Assembly: GCA_022824225.1 (NCBI GenBank)
Contig: JAJEAH010000017.1
Span: 1-64,000 of the forward strand
Source of the DNA: Chloroflexota bacterium
GTDB lineage: Bacteria; Chloroflexota; UBA11872; VXOZ01
Direction: 5' to 3'
DNA length: 64,000 nt
The notes under the pieces were generated by a model. That model saw only the letters and a program-made list of their open reading frames with translations, was not told where the DNA came from and did no database searches. Positions 8,860 to 17,649 of this stretch are shown piece after piece; positions within the stretch are counted from its first letter, which is position 1; each line of letters begins with the position of its first letter. Made by a program: the position numbers and the translations under genes.

Positions 8860-9091
8860 GACCGGAACCCACGCACCGCCCCGGCGGGACGCGCGCTATC
8901 ACGAACTGGCAGACGACCTGGACCGGCACGGCTGCGCGTTCGGCCAGGTGACCCGCGAACTGGCCGAGAATACGCGGGAAGACTACGCCCGGCTGGAAGC
9001 CAAGATCAACATCATCCTCATCGGCATCTTCGCGTCGCCGTTTGCCGCGGCTTTTCTGAACGGCATTCTGCGCAGCGTGCCAGGGCAGTAG
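8849..9091 (+). CDS. Small one-TM protein (holin-like or hub-accessory)
   Basis: 80 residues, overlapping the previous gene by 11 bases. An N-terminal charged helical part (residues 10-50, ELADDLDRHGCAFGQVTREL) is followed by a single hydrophobic span INIILIGIFASPFAAAFLNG (53-72). AGGA precedes the ATG at 8849. The plan of soluble coil plus C-terminal membrane anchor resembles XhlA-type phage lysis accessories, but lysis genes rarely sit before the terminase, so function is unassigned. Confidence 0.6.
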   Translation: MLNETGTHAPPRRDARYHELADDLDRHGCAFGQVTRELAENTREDYARLEAKINIILIGIFASPFAAAFLNGILRSVPGQ

Positions 9092-9482
9092 AGGCGCACA
9101 CAGACATCTATCGAAGGCAAACGTAGTAGATGCAGACCAGGGCACATGCCCGGATTTCACCGTAGCGCGGGGGCTTGTCCCCCGCCTCCCGACAGTTGTG
9201 GGAGGGGAAGTTTGGGCAGAAGGGGGGAGAAGATGGGTTCCCGCGTGCGCGGGAATGACGGACTGTAGGCCGCGGGAATGACGGATTTGCGGCGATGGCC
9301 GCAAGACGCAGATGGGATGGATTCCCGCGTGCGCGGGAATGACGGGCAGTAGACCGCAGGAGTGACGGAGCGTGGGCCATGGGAATCGCGGAGTGTAGGC
9401 CATTGAGATAGGGCGGCGGCTTTTCACCCGCCTACCGGGAATATGCCACGAAGAGTGCTTTTCAGTTGCTGAGGAAAAACCC
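9092..9482. repeat. Intergenic REP repeats (TTCCCGCG-N-CGCGGGAATGACGG)
   Basis: 391 bases without a gene. Two copies of the palindrome ATTCCCGCGTGCGCGGGAAT followed by GACGG lie at 9237-9261 and 9321-9345, with degenerate GGGAATGACGGA pieces between and after. A GTAGCGCGGGGGCTTGTCCCC element lies near 9163-9185. The end carries GAGGA (9471-9475), the ribosome site of the terminase gene. Confidence 0.85.
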
Positions 9483-11054
9483 TTGCAGACGAACACGGCA
9501 GATACGCACGCGCAGGATGCGCAACGGAAGTTGGGCGCGCAGAGCGCCGCGCATCCTGCGCCGGCCCCGGACGGAGACGACCGGGACACACTGGCCCGCG
9601 CCTTCTTCCGCTATACGCTCAACGACATCGCGCACTTTTCGCGCGTGCTGGTGGGGCGGACCTTGCGCTCGTATCAATTGGCGGTGGCGCGGCCGGTGTT
9701 GGCCAGCGTGCGGCGGCGGCAGGGGGCGGTCTTTACCGTAGAAATGGCGAGGCAGATGGGCAAGAACGAGCTTTCGGCGCATCTGGAAGCCTACTTGCTG
9801 TACCGCTATCAGCGGCGCGGCGGCGCCATCGTCAAGTGCGCTCCCACGCTCAGCCCCCAGACCCTCATCTCCCGCCTGCGTCTGGAATCGATCCTGGACC
9901 GACCCTGGCTCGCGCCGTACTGGCAGCGCGCCCACGGGAACATGGTCACGGTCGGCAGCGCGCGGGTCATGTTCCTGTCGGCGCACGAGCAGGCCAACGT
10001 GGTGGGCGCGACCGCCGACCTGCTGCTGGAAGTGGACGAAGCCCAGGACGTGGACGAGGAGAAGTTTGCCAAAGAGTTCCTGCCCATGGCGGCGGCGCAA
10101 AACGCCACCATCGTGCTCTACGGCACGCCATGGACGAAGGATACGCTCCTCGCCAAGTACAAGGCGCTCAACCTCGCTCACGAAGAGAAAACCGGCGAGC
10201 GGCGGCACTTTTCCTATCCCTGGCAGGTGGGAGCGCGGGAGAATCCGCGTTACGGCGCGGCGGTGCGGGCGCAGATCCGCCAGCGGGGGGAGGACGACTT
10301 GGTCATACGAACGCAGTATCGGTTGGAAGAGGTGGATGATGCCGCCGGCTTCTTTCCACCGCCGCTGCAAGCCGCCCTGCAGGGCGCGCACCCGCGGCAG
10401 CAACAACCGCAGGCGGATGCACACTACGTGGCCGCGGTGGACGTGGCCGGGGAGGAGTCCGCTGCGGCACGGGCGCAGGGCGGAAACTCGCGGCGGGATA
10501 GCACCGTGGTCTTAATCGGCGAGCGCGTCCGGCGGCGCGACCCGGCGCTTGGTTTTGCCCTGCCCGCGGTTGACGTGGTGCAGGCCTACCAGTGGACGGG
10601 CCTCGCCACCACTGAGCAATACGCCCGCCTGGTGCGCTTGCTGGGCGAGGAATGGCGCGTGCAGCAGGCCGTGATCGACGCCACCGGCATTGGCGACGCG
10701 TTGGCGCGCTTCCTGCAGGCCCGCCTGGGCGCGGACCGCATCGAGCCGTTTACGTTTACGGCGCAGTCCAAGAGCGCCCTGGGCTACGACCTGCGGACGC
10801 TGGCCGCCAGCGGGCGCCTGCAACTCTGGGCCGACGACGGCTCCGCCGAATACCGGGAGTGCTGGCGGCAGGTGCGCCGCTGCCAATTGACCTTGCATCC
10901 GGGCAACCGCATCGGGTTCCACGTGCCGGTAAGCCAGGGCCACGACGACTACATTGCGGCCTTGGCCATGCTGGCGCGCACGGTGGAGGGAGCCGCGCCG
11001 CCGGCGGCGTCGGTGGCGCTCCCGCCGCGTGAGACGCAGACGGAGGGGTATTGA
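9483..11054 (+). CDS. terL: Phage terminase large subunit (ATPase/nuclease)
   Basis: Motor that packages DNA into a prohead and cuts it. The 523-residue product has a variant Walker A, MARQMGKNE (residues 88-96), and Walker B LLLEVDEAQD (180-189). A coupling-type YGTPW segment lies near residue 218. The C-terminal RNase H-like nuclease has acidic residues in VAAVDVAG (near 316), VIDATGIGD (near 397) and GHDDYIAAL (near 487). All catalytic positions look intact. The start is TTG, with GAGGA 7 bases upstream. It anchors the identification of the module as phage-derived. Confidence 0.93.
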   Translation: MQTNTADTHAQDAQRKLGAQSAAHPAPAPDGDDRDTLARAFFRYTLNDIAHFSRVLVGRTLRSYQLAVARPVLASVRRRQGAVFTVEMARQMGKNELSAHLEAYLLYRYQRRGGAIVKCAPTLSPQTLISRLRLESILDRPWLAPYWQRAHGNMVTVGSARVMFLSAHEQANVVGATADLLLEVDEAQDVDEEKFAKEFLPMAAAQNATIVLYGTPWTKDTLLAKYKALNLAHEEKTGERRHFSYPWQVGARENPRYGAAVRAQIRQRGEDDLVIRTQYRLEEVDDAAGFFPPPLQAALQGAHPRQQQPQADAHYVAAVDVAGEESAAARAQGGNSRRDSTVVLIGERVRRRDPALGFALPAVDVVQAYQWTGLATTEQYARLVRLLGEEWRVQQAVIDATGIGDALARFLQARLGADRIEPFTFTAQSKSALGYDLRTLAASGRLQLWADDGSAEYRECWRQVRRCQLTLHPGNRIGFHVPVSQGHDDYIAALAMLARTVEGAAPPAASVALPPRETQTEGY

Positions 11055-11386
11055 TGATGGGCGTCGCGAATCGGGACGAGGACGCAGGTTACAGACCTGC
11101 GCTACCAGACCGTCACTCCGGCGGAGGCCGGAGTCCAGGGTGAAACGGCGGGAGCGGCGTACTGGGCAGGTGTCGTGGGCGTTGGGTGAAGTGCTGAAGA
11201 GAAGATGGATTCCCGTTTTCACGGGAATGACGGACAGGGCGGGAATGGCGGACAGGGCTGAAGCGGCGGACGAGGCGGGAATGAAGGATAGGGCGGGAAT
11301 GGTGGACAGGGCGGGAATGGCGGACAAGGTTGGTATAGCGAGCACGTGCGACGTATTTAGATGAACCAGATCAGAAAGCGAGCGCA
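11055..11386. repeat. Intergenic REP copy followed by 18-bp minisatellite
   Basis: Between terL and the portal gene lie a GCAGGTTACAGACCTGC element (11071-11087) and the REP palindrome ATTCCCGTTTTCACGGGAAT (11209-11228). From 11223 to 11330 there are six tandem copies of an 18-bp unit, GGGAATGACGGACAGGGC, which begins inside the REP tail. The repeat would read as a GM-x-DRA hexapeptide, but nothing suggests it is translated. Confidence 0.85.
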
Positions 11387-12625
11387 ATGGCAGTACAGAC
11401 GACCGGTTGGTGGCAGCGGCTGGGTGAGCGCCTCTTCGGCGACGTGATCCAGGCGCGGGTGCAGGAAGCGGTGGCCGCGGAAGACATCGGCTACCGGCAG
11501 GTATCCGGCCCGGCGGAGACCCGCGACGACCCGCTCTGGGACCACCAGCGGCTGCTGCGGGAGGTCTACGAGGCGTACGTCACCAATCCGTTGGCCTACG
11601 CCGTCATCGACGTGCAGGCCAACTTCGTCTTGGGCGGCGGCGTGCGCATCGCCTGCGCCAACGCCGCCGTGCAAGACGTGGCGGACGCCTTTTGGCGGCA
11701 TCCGGACAACAGCATGGATACCCGCATCTACAGCCTCTATACAGAACTCGCCCTCTACGGCGAGCAGTTCGTGCGCATCTTCACCGATCCCCTCACCGGC
11801 GACGTCCGGCTGCGCCAGCTCGATCCGCTCCTCATCGATCAGATCGAGACCGCGCCGGAGGACATCGAGCAGGTGCTGCGCTATCGGGTGAAGGGCGTTG
11901 GGCAGGAGCCGGGCTACTGGGTGGCGGGCGGCGAGATGGAGCACTTCACCATCAACCGGGTGTCGAACGCCTTGCGGGGCCGCAGCGACCTGGCGCCGTT
12001 GCTGCCGTGGCTCAAGCGTTACCGGGACTGGCTGGTGGACCGCGCCCGCATCAACCGCCTGAAGGGCAGCTTCATCTACGACGTGACCGTGCGCGGCGCG
12101 ACCCGCAACGACCTGCTCGCCAAGATGGCGGCCTACGCCCAACCGCCGGCCCCGGGCACGGTGGTCTTCCACAACGAAGCGGAAGAATGGCAGCCGGTGC
12201 AGCCGTCCATCGGCGCCGACGACGTGGCCGCCGACGGCCGCGCGCTGAAGCTCATGATCGCGGCGGGGGCGGGTCTGCCGGAGCACTATTTGGCCGAAGG
12301 CGGCCACGTGAACCGGGCCACGGCGGCCGAAATGGGGCTGCCCACGCTGCGGCGGTTCCAGCGCCGCCAGGAGTTGTTTGGGCGCTACCTACGCCGTTTG
12401 GTGGCGCGAGCGATCCAGGCCCGGCAGGACGCCGGCATGTTGGCGCCGGACGTAGACACCACGTTGCGCGTTGTCTTCCAGGAACTGCAACCGGACGTAG
12501 CCCACGTGGCGGGACCCCACGCCGAGTCGTTCGCACGGTCGTTGCAACTCGCCAAAGCCGAGGGTTGGCTGGAAACGGAAGACGCCGCGCGCCTCTTCCG
12601 CCGCTTCCTGGCCGAGGAGGAGTAA
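11387..12625 (+). CDS. Phage portal protein
   Basis: The dodecameric portal forms the DNA gateway at one capsid vertex. The 412-residue length is normal for the family. Portal hallmarks include the N-terminal YEAYVTNPLAYAVIDVQANFVLGGGVRI segment (about residues 61-88, judged by order and composition), YGEQFVRIF near 125, the QLDPLLIDQIE segment near 146, and the C-terminal QELFGRYLRRLVARAI helix near 330. It follows terL in the usual order of a head module. The start follows GAAAGCGAGCGC, a weak ribosome site. Confidence 0.9.
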   Translation: MAVQTTGWWQRLGERLFGDVIQARVQEAVAAEDIGYRQVSGPAETRDDPLWDHQRLLREVYEAYVTNPLAYAVIDVQANFVLGGGVRIACANAAVQDVADAFWRHPDNSMDTRIYSLYTELALYGEQFVRIFTDPLTGDVRLRQLDPLLIDQIETAPEDIEQVLRYRVKGVGQEPGYWVAGGEMEHFTINRVSNALRGRSDLAPLLPWLKRYRDWLVDRARINRLKGSFIYDVTVRGATRNDLLAKMAAYAQPPAPGTVVFHNEAEEWQPVQPSIGADDVAADGRALKLMIAAGAGLPEHYLAEGGHVNRATAAEMGLPTLRRFQRRQELFGRYLRRLVARAIQARQDAGMLAPDVDTTLRVVFQELQPDVAHVAGPHAESFARSLQLAKAEGWLETEDAARLFRRFLAEEE

Positions 12626-12696
12626 GGGAAGTGCGTTTGCAACCCACGACGCGCGCACTGCTGCTTGCGCTCGCGCCGTACGCAAACCGTAGTCTC

Positions 12697-13278
12697 TCAC
12701 TCCGGGTCGTAGTCCAGGAGTTCGCTCAGTTGCTCTTTGGTCATGCCCGCGGCGCGGAGCAGCACCAGGACGACTTCGGGTTTCAGGGCGTCGGACTGGG
12801 AAAGCGGCGCGCCGGTGGCCTGGCCGATACAGGGGTGGATAGTGGCCGTTTCCGCCACCACCACCGTCGGCACGTCCTCGCCCTCGCCGAGATCGGCGGC
12901 GATCCAGGCCGGCAGCAGCCTTTCGAGCTGTGCCAGGGCCGCGGGGGCGGTATCGCCCCGGGCCACGCGATCGTGGAGAGGAATCGCCACGGCGCATTCC
13001 TGCTCCTCGCCGCGCCAGGTCACGGCCGGCAACCGGTACGCGGTTGCGCCGACGTCAACGGTGAGGGTGTGCACGGCAAGCGTGTCAGTAGGCGGGTCTT
13101 CCTGGGCCAGGTGCATCTCCGCGGCCATCGTCAGGTCGCCGATGACCTCGTCGACTGTGTCGCCCTGCACCACGCAACCGGGCAACGCGGGCAAGTCGCC
13201 CCAATAGCCGCCGGCCTGCGACGGCGCGACCACCACGGTGAGCGCGGCAGTGGGAACGGAAGATTCTCGTGTATTCAT
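12697..13278 (-). CDS. HicB-like antitoxin-family protein, antisense within the module
   Basis: A 193-residue protein whose first half has the HicB signature: GGYWGDLPALPGCVVQGDT followed by VDEVIGDLTMAAEMHL (residues 22-57). The second half, ECAVAIPLHDRVARGDTAPAALAQLERLLPAW, looks like a degenerate second HicB domain. The end, PEVVLVLLRAAGMTKEQLSELL, could be a helix-turn-helix remnant. ATG 13278 is preferred over 13305. No HicA toxin (a small dsRBD-like protein) is adjacent. It lies on the opposite strand between portal and capsid genes, so it is probably an insertion. Confidence 0.72.
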   Translation of the reverse strand: MNTRESSVPTAALTVVVAPSQAGGYWGDLPALPGCVVQGDTVDEVIGDLTMAAEMHLAQEDPPTDTLAVHTLTVDVGATAYRLPAVTWRGEEQECAVAIPLHDRVARGDTAPAALAQLERLLPAWIAADLGEGEDVPTVVVAETATIHPCIGQATGAPLSQSDALKPEVVLVLLRAAGMTKEQLSELLDYDPE

Positions 13279-13361
13279 GCACGCCATTGTACCAAGTGGC
13301 CGCATGGCGCGGTATCCACACAGTGACAGACCACTTTGAGACTTGAGGGGAGGAAGCGCAT

Positions 13362-15356
13362 TTGAAATCGGAAGAACTCACGGTGCTCGTGCCGTTGCAG
13401 GAGGCGCAAGTCGACGCGCCGCAGCGCGACGTGGCGGTAACCGTGCTGCGCGCGGGACTCTCGCGCAACGGCCGGCACTTCACGCGCCAGGCGCTGCGGG
13501 ACGTAGCCGCGCAACTCGACGGTTTGCACGCCTTTGCCGACCATCCGGCGTCCCCGGATCCGGGCAGCCGCCAGCCGCGCAGCGTGCGCGACGTGGTGGG
13601 CTTCTACCGTGAGCCCCGGCTGGAAGGCGACCGGGTGCGCGCCACGCTCCACATCTTCGCCAGCGCCGACTGGCTGTGGAGTCTGGTGCAAGAGGCCGTA
13701 GCCATGGGACGTCCCGACGTGCTGGGTCTGTCAATAGACTCGCTGGCAGCGGTGCGCGCCCGGCAGCAGCACGGCAAGCCCACCCACGTGGTGGAGCGCA
13801 TTCCGGTGCTCCGTTCGTGCGACGTGGTCACACGGGCCGCGGCCGGCGGCGCTTTCGAGCACGTTCTGGCCGCCGACGATGCCACTAGATCAAACAAGGA
13901 GAAGCTCTTGGAAACGGAACAGCTTACCAATCCTGTGCAGGACAGCCCCGACTCCGGGCAAAACGCGGCGAACGAAACCGAAATTGAGGAGGTAGCCATG
14001 GGCGACACCGCCGGTACAACCAATGAATCGCGCCTCGCGGAGGCCGAGGCCAAGCTCGCGTGCATGACCGCGCTGCACGAGCGGCTCGACACCGTAGCCT
14101 TGCCCGCCGCCATCAAGCGCAAACTGCGCCGCCGCTTCGCGGGCGAGACGTTTGCCGCTGAGGTCTTGGAACAGGCCGTGCAGGAGGAAGTGGAGACCGT
14201 GCGCGCGTTGACCGGTCCGGCCAACGGCGTGCAGGGCCTGGGAGCGGAAAAGGCGCGGATCAGCCTGGGCGCCGCGGGCGCCGATCGGGGTCTGGCCGCC
14301 GCCGAGGCCGGATTGGCGCGGCTGCTGGGCGTGCGCGACGTGGCTTCAGATTCGCCGGTTCCGGCGTGGTCCAGCATCCGCGAGGCCTACGTGCAGATCA
14401 CGGGCGACACCGAGGTGCGGGGCGCCATGAACCCGGAACTCTCCCTGGTGCGCGAGGCCAACGAGGTCACCACGAGCGTGCTCAATCACGCGCTCGCCAA
14501 CGCCATTACGAAGCGTTTGGTGCAGGACTACGCCGCGCAGCCCCAGGACTGGAAGAAGTTCTGCGCAATTCGCAGTATCCGCGACTACAAGCCCCAGTAC
14601 CGTGTGCTCTTGCACGACTTCGGCGCGCTGGACTCCGTCAATGAGAACGCCGCGTACACGAACCTCGCGTGGGACGACACGCGGGAGACCTACACGCCCG
14701 CCAAGCGGGGCAATCTGGTGGTGGTTACGCGCGAGGCGATCCTGAACGACGACTTGGAAGCCGTGCGCCGCATTCCCGCCAAGCTGGCCGTCGCCGCCGC
14801 CACGACCATCAACGAATTCGTGTACGGCCTCTTTACCGACAATCCGCAGCTTGCCGATAGTTCGACCGTGTTCGACGCCGATAGCCAGACGACGCACCAG
14901 AACCGGGGAACGGACGCGCTGGCGGCCTCGGCGCTGCAAGCGGCCATCACGGCCATGATGAAGCAGACCAACAGCGCCGGCAAGCGCTTGGGCATCCGGC
15001 CCCGGTACCTGCTCCTGCCGCCGGATCTCTACTGGACGGCGGTGACGTTGCTCAACAGCACACTGCTGCCCGGCAGCCAGAACAACGACGCCAATCCCCT
15101 GCAAGGCATGCTGGAGCCCATCGTGGTGCCGCAGTTCACCGACGCCAAGGACTACTATCTCATGGCCGATCCGGCCCAGATCGAGTGCTTGGAGGTGGGC
15201 TTCATCAACGGCCAGGAGACGCCGGAACTGCTGGTGCAGGACAACCCGACCGCGGGCTCGGTCTTCACCAACGACGCCATCAGCTACAAGGTGCGCTGGG
15301 AGTTCGGCGGCGGCTGGCTGGACTACCGGGGCGCGTACTGGGCGGAGGTGGCCTAG
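13362..15356 (+). CDS. Prohead protease - scaffold - major capsid polyprotein
   Basis: One 664-residue frame with three parts. Residues 1-170 look like an assemblin-type maturation protease, with His61 (FADHP), Ser124 (LGLSIDSLA) and a RSCDVVTRAA strand (151-160). Residues 183-300 are Glu/Ala-rich, scaffold-like helices. Residues 330-664 resemble the gpT-like/HK97-fold major head subunit (WSSIREAYVQITGDTEV; NEFVYGLFTDNP; YLMADPAQIECLEVGF). The start is TTG, with GGGGAGGA 7 bases upstream. Strong internal ribosome sites precede in-frame TTG 13908 and ATG 13998, so shorter scaffold-capsid forms may be made. Catalytic residues are proposed from pattern only. Confidence 0.85.
   Translation: MKSEELTVLVPLQEAQVDAPQRDVAVTVLRAGLSRNGRHFTRQALRDVAAQLDGLHAFADHPASPDPGSRQPRSVRDVVGFYREPRLEGDRVRATLHIFASADWLWSLVQEAVAMGRPDVLGLSIDSLAAVRARQQHGKPTHVVERIPVLRSCDVVTRAAAGGAFEHVLAADDATRSNKEKLLETEQLTNPVQDSPDSGQNAANETEIEEVAMGDTAGTTNESRLAEAEAKLACMTALHERLDTVALPAAIKRKLRRRFAGETFAAEVLEQAVQEEVETVRALTGPANGVQGLGAEKARISLGAAGADRGLAAAEAGLARLLGVRDVASDSPVPAWSSIREAYVQITGDTEVRGAMNPELSLVREANEVTTSVLNHALANAITKRLVQDYAAQPQDWKKFCAIRSIRDYKPQYRVLLHDFGALDSVNENAAYTNLAWDDTRETYTPAKRGNLVVVTREAILNDDLEAVRRIPAKLAVAAATTINEFVYGLFTDNPQLADSSTVFDADSQTTHQNRGTDALAASALQAAITAMMKQTNSAGKRLGIRPRYLLLPPDLYWTAVTLLNSTLLPGSQNNDANPLQGMLEPIVVPQFTDAKDYYLMADPAQIECLEVGFINGQETPELLVQDNPTAGSVFTNDAISYKVRWEFGGGWLDYRGAYWAEVA
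13896..13910 (+). promoter_or_regulatory. Internal ribosome binding site with in-frame TTG
   Basis: AAGGAG (13896-13901) lies 6 bases before an in-frame TTG (13908-13910, residue 183 of the polyprotein), at the boundary between protease and scaffold-like parts. Confidence 0.5.
13986..14000 (+). promoter_or_regulatory. Internal ribosome binding site with in-frame ATG
   Basis: GAGGAGG (13986-13992) lies 5 bases before in-frame ATG 13998 (residue 213). A start here would give a 452-residue scaffold-capsid protein without the protease. Confidence 0.55.
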
Positions 15357-15809
15357 CGCGTTTACGCACCGGGAGAGGGAGACGTCCCCGTAGGGGCACG
15401 ACATGTCGTGCCCTACCCCGCCGGGGAGAAGAACGTGGCACGCCCTACCGCATTCTCCGGTAGCGCAGGTTTGCAACCTGCGCCGCGCCGGGCGCGGCCT
15501 TGCCCTTACTCCCGTACCGTTCCGATACCGCGTAGCAAGGGGTACGGGCAGGCTTTAACCCTTTTCCACCGGAGAGTCCCCGTAGGGGCACGACGCGGGG
15601 CCCGCGCCATGCGCCCCAGCAGTGCGCTTGGCGATGTCCCCGTAGGGGGCACGACATGTCGTGCCCCTACGCCGGTTGCTGTGGCGGAGAACGAGGCGCG
15701 CCCTGTCAACCGCCTGGGAGGGCGCCGCCGCGTGCGGCGGTTGGCCGCTTGAACGGAGCGTCTCGTCGCGCCGAGCATCACGTTTGTAGTTTCCACATGA
15801 GGATTGCCC
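15357..15809. repeat. Intergenic GGGGCACGACATGTCGTGCCCC repeats
   Basis: 453 bases without a gene. Palindromes built on GGCACGACATGTCGTGCC occur at 15390-15416 and 15641-15671, and a half copy lies near 15582-15598. A GGTAGCGCAGGTTTGCAACC element lies at 15461-15480. The same palindrome forms the centre of the MITEs at 28641, 38652 and 38870. Confidence 0.88.
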
Positions 15810-16478
15810 ATGACTCTGAGCCAATTTCGCACATCGCTCCGCCAGGAGTTATTCGACCCGGACGATGACGAGCCGCGTTTCAGCGACGCCATGCTCGACC
15901 ACGCCATCGACCGCGCCGTGACGGAGCTTTCCAGAGCGGCGCCGTGGACCCGCGACGCCACGCTGACCACCAGCGCGGACTCGCGCCTGGTGGACTTGAG
16001 CAGTCTGACGGACGTGTGGAGCGTGGAAGAGGTGGAGTGGCCTACCGGGGGCTACCCGCCCCAGCTCTGCACCTTCATGGTGCTGCCCTCCAGCGAGGGC
16101 GCGCCGGGGTTCGTCTTTCTCCTGACACCGGAAGCGCCCGCCGCTGCGGAGCCGGTGCGGGTGCGTTGGGGCACCAAGCACACGGCGAGCGACCGCCAGT
16201 GGACGGCGCCGGATGCCTACAGCGGCCTGCTGACGACGGGCGCGTACGCCTACGCCTGCCTGGCTTACGCCACGCCCAGATCCGACAACTTTCGCTACAC
16301 CGACGGCCAGCAAGGCGCAGCCGTGGACACGAGCATGGTGAGCGCGGCGTGGTGGGAGAAAGGCAATACGGCGCGGGAGAAGTTCGAGCGCGAGTTGGCG
16401 GCGCTGAAAGAGGAGCGGGCGCAGCAGGTGCGGGGGAGTGTGGCGTGGACGTTGGACGGCGCCGGGACAGGGCGGTAG
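15810..16478 (+). CDS. Phage head-tail adaptor-like protein
   Basis: 222 residues directly after the capsid gene. The N-terminal helices LSQFRTSLRQELFD and RFSDAMLDHAIDRAVTELSRAAPW (residues 3-40) are typical of phage connector or adaptor proteins in this position. A beta-rich middle follows, then a C-terminal helix EKFERELAALKEERAQQVRG. ATG 15810 is chosen (TGAGGA 7 bases upstream) over the TTG at 15804. It would join the portal to the tail; the assignment rests on position and helical pattern. Confidence 0.7.
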   Translation: MTLSQFRTSLRQELFDPDDDEPRFSDAMLDHAIDRAVTELSRAAPWTRDATLTTSADSRLVDLSSLTDVWSVEEVEWPTGGYPPQLCTFMVLPSSEGAPGFVFLLTPEAPAAAEPVRVRWGTKHTASDRQWTAPDAYSGLLTTGAYAYACLAYATPRSDNFRYTDGQQGAAVDTSMVSAAWWEKGNTAREKFERELAALKEERAQQVRGSVAWTLDGAGTGR

Positions 16479-16806
16479 CGCCGAGATGGGAGGTTGCGGC
16501 GGCGCGGCAGTCTTGTTGCCGGGACCTGGCGGAATGGGCGCGCTGCGCCTGGAAGAACCGGCGCGGGGGCGCGATTGCGGCTTCCGTCCCATGCCGGCAG
16601 GACGGACACGCGGCCCCCGCGGCGGCACGCGCTCGGCCCCTGACTTCGCCGCCGTGGCGGGCAGAGGGAACGCGTGGCCCACCGGCCTTGTGCGCGCGGG
16701 AAGACCGCGTGGGCGTACCGGCTGTGGATCGTGCGGCCGCCATCGGCCTTGCGCGCGTGGGAATACCAGAAACCGGAGATGGTCCGAATAGGCGGGAGGA
16801 AGAGAA
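16479..16806. other. Intergenic, nothing recognised
   Basis: 328 bases of very GC-rich sequence between two module genes. Frames through it are Gly/Arg/Pro-rich and lack ribosome sites, so they look noncoding. No palindromic repeat of the window's families was found here. It may be decayed coding sequence. Confidence 0.4.
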
Positions 16807-17181
16807 ATGCTCGATAGGAAGCAAGCCGCGCACGTGCTGGCGAACCGCGCGTGGGTGCGGCGCGGCCGGTTGCGGACGGTCACGCTAATCCAGAAGACCG
16901 GCCAGACCACCACCTACGCCACGGCGCAATGCACGTGGAAAGAAGCGCGCGGCGCGCCGGCGGCGGGAGCGCACCGGGCGGAACGCGCCGAACAGCGCAC
17001 GGCGACCGTGACGGCGGAGTTCGCGCATGACGTGGATTTTTCCGACGCGGTCGCCGTTGCCGACACGCCCGATCAGGCGCAGGTGGCGCGCGTCCGGAAG
17101 TACCGCATCCAGGAACTCGTGCGCCTGGGCTTGACCGGCGCGCCGAACCGTATCGTCGCCACGCTGGTAGAGATTAGGTGA
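16807..17181 (+). CDS. Small phage-module protein, head-completion-like
   Basis: 124 residues in the same direction as its neighbours, ending 6 bases before the next start. It opens with a basic helix (DRKQAAHVLANRAWVRRGRLR) and then alternates short strands, ending RKYRIQELVRLGLTGAPNRIVATLVEIR. The size and place fit a head-closure or tail-terminator protein. No specific family is recognised. GGAGGAAGAGAA precedes the ATG. Confidence 0.65.
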   Translation: MLDRKQAAHVLANRAWVRRGRLRTVTLIQKTGQTTTYATAQCTWKEARGAPAAGAHRAERAEQRTATVTAEFAHDVDFSDAVAVADTPDQAQVARVRKYRIQELVRLGLTGAPNRIVATLVEIR

Positions 17182-17187
17182 GAACAC

Positions 17188-17595
17188 ATGCCAACCGTCG
17201 GTGAAGACTGCTCGGTGATTTTGGATGGCCACGGCTACTTCGTCAAACCCGGTTCTTATCGCGTCGAAACGCCCAGAGTCATCGCCGCGGAACCTGACGC
17301 CGCCGCCGGGCCGGCTGCCGTTGACCTGGGCGCCGGCAAGCAGGTGTGGCACTTTACCGTGCTCGCCTACGCCAATCACCTGAACTACAACGGCACGGTC
17401 AATCCCACCACTGCCGCCACGTACCGCGCGGACCTGCGCGCGACCGCCGCCAAAGCGGAGGCGCTCAGCTTCACGGACCGCATGGGCGCGGAGTACAGCG
17501 TCCATGCGCTGAAGCTGGAAGAACGCATCGCGGCGGCCTCGGGGTATTGGGTGCGGCCGGAATGGGAAATTGCCGTGACCTTGGTGGAAGCGTGA
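17188..17595 (+). CDS. Phage-module beta-rich protein, paralogue A
   Basis: 135 residues related to the next gene. The shared pattern is VG-DC-V near residue 4, a KPGS(Y/F) segment near 21, PR near 30, a GT-N-TTA-(T/Q)-(Y/W)R motif near 70, D-(M/L)G-Y-V near 102, and a final PEWEIAVTLVE or LEWETRVELRE strand. Such short beta proteins after connectors are often tail tube or distal tail proteins, but that is inference. Only 6 bases separate it from the preceding gene. Confidence 0.68.
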   Translation: MPTVGEDCSVILDGHGYFVKPGSYRVETPRVIAAEPDAAAGPAAVDLGAGKQVWHFTVLAYANHLNYNGTVNPTTAATYRADLRATAAKAEALSFTDRMGAEYSVHALKLEERIAAASGYWVRPEWEIAVTLVEA

Positions 17596-17649
17596 ACCCA
17601 CGCGCACCGGCGGCACGGCAACACACGCAAGAGAGGAAATGCGAAGCGC

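Noticed and set aside
10954-11364. Possible repeat protein with GM-x-DRA hexapeptides
   Set aside because: The hexapeptide comes from an 18-bp minisatellite in an intergenic region, and the frame overlaps the terminase antisense-like.
16438-16791. 117-residue Gly/Arg-rich frame between module genes
   Set aside because: No ribosome site, composition typical of noncoding GC-rich DNA, overlaps the preceding gene.
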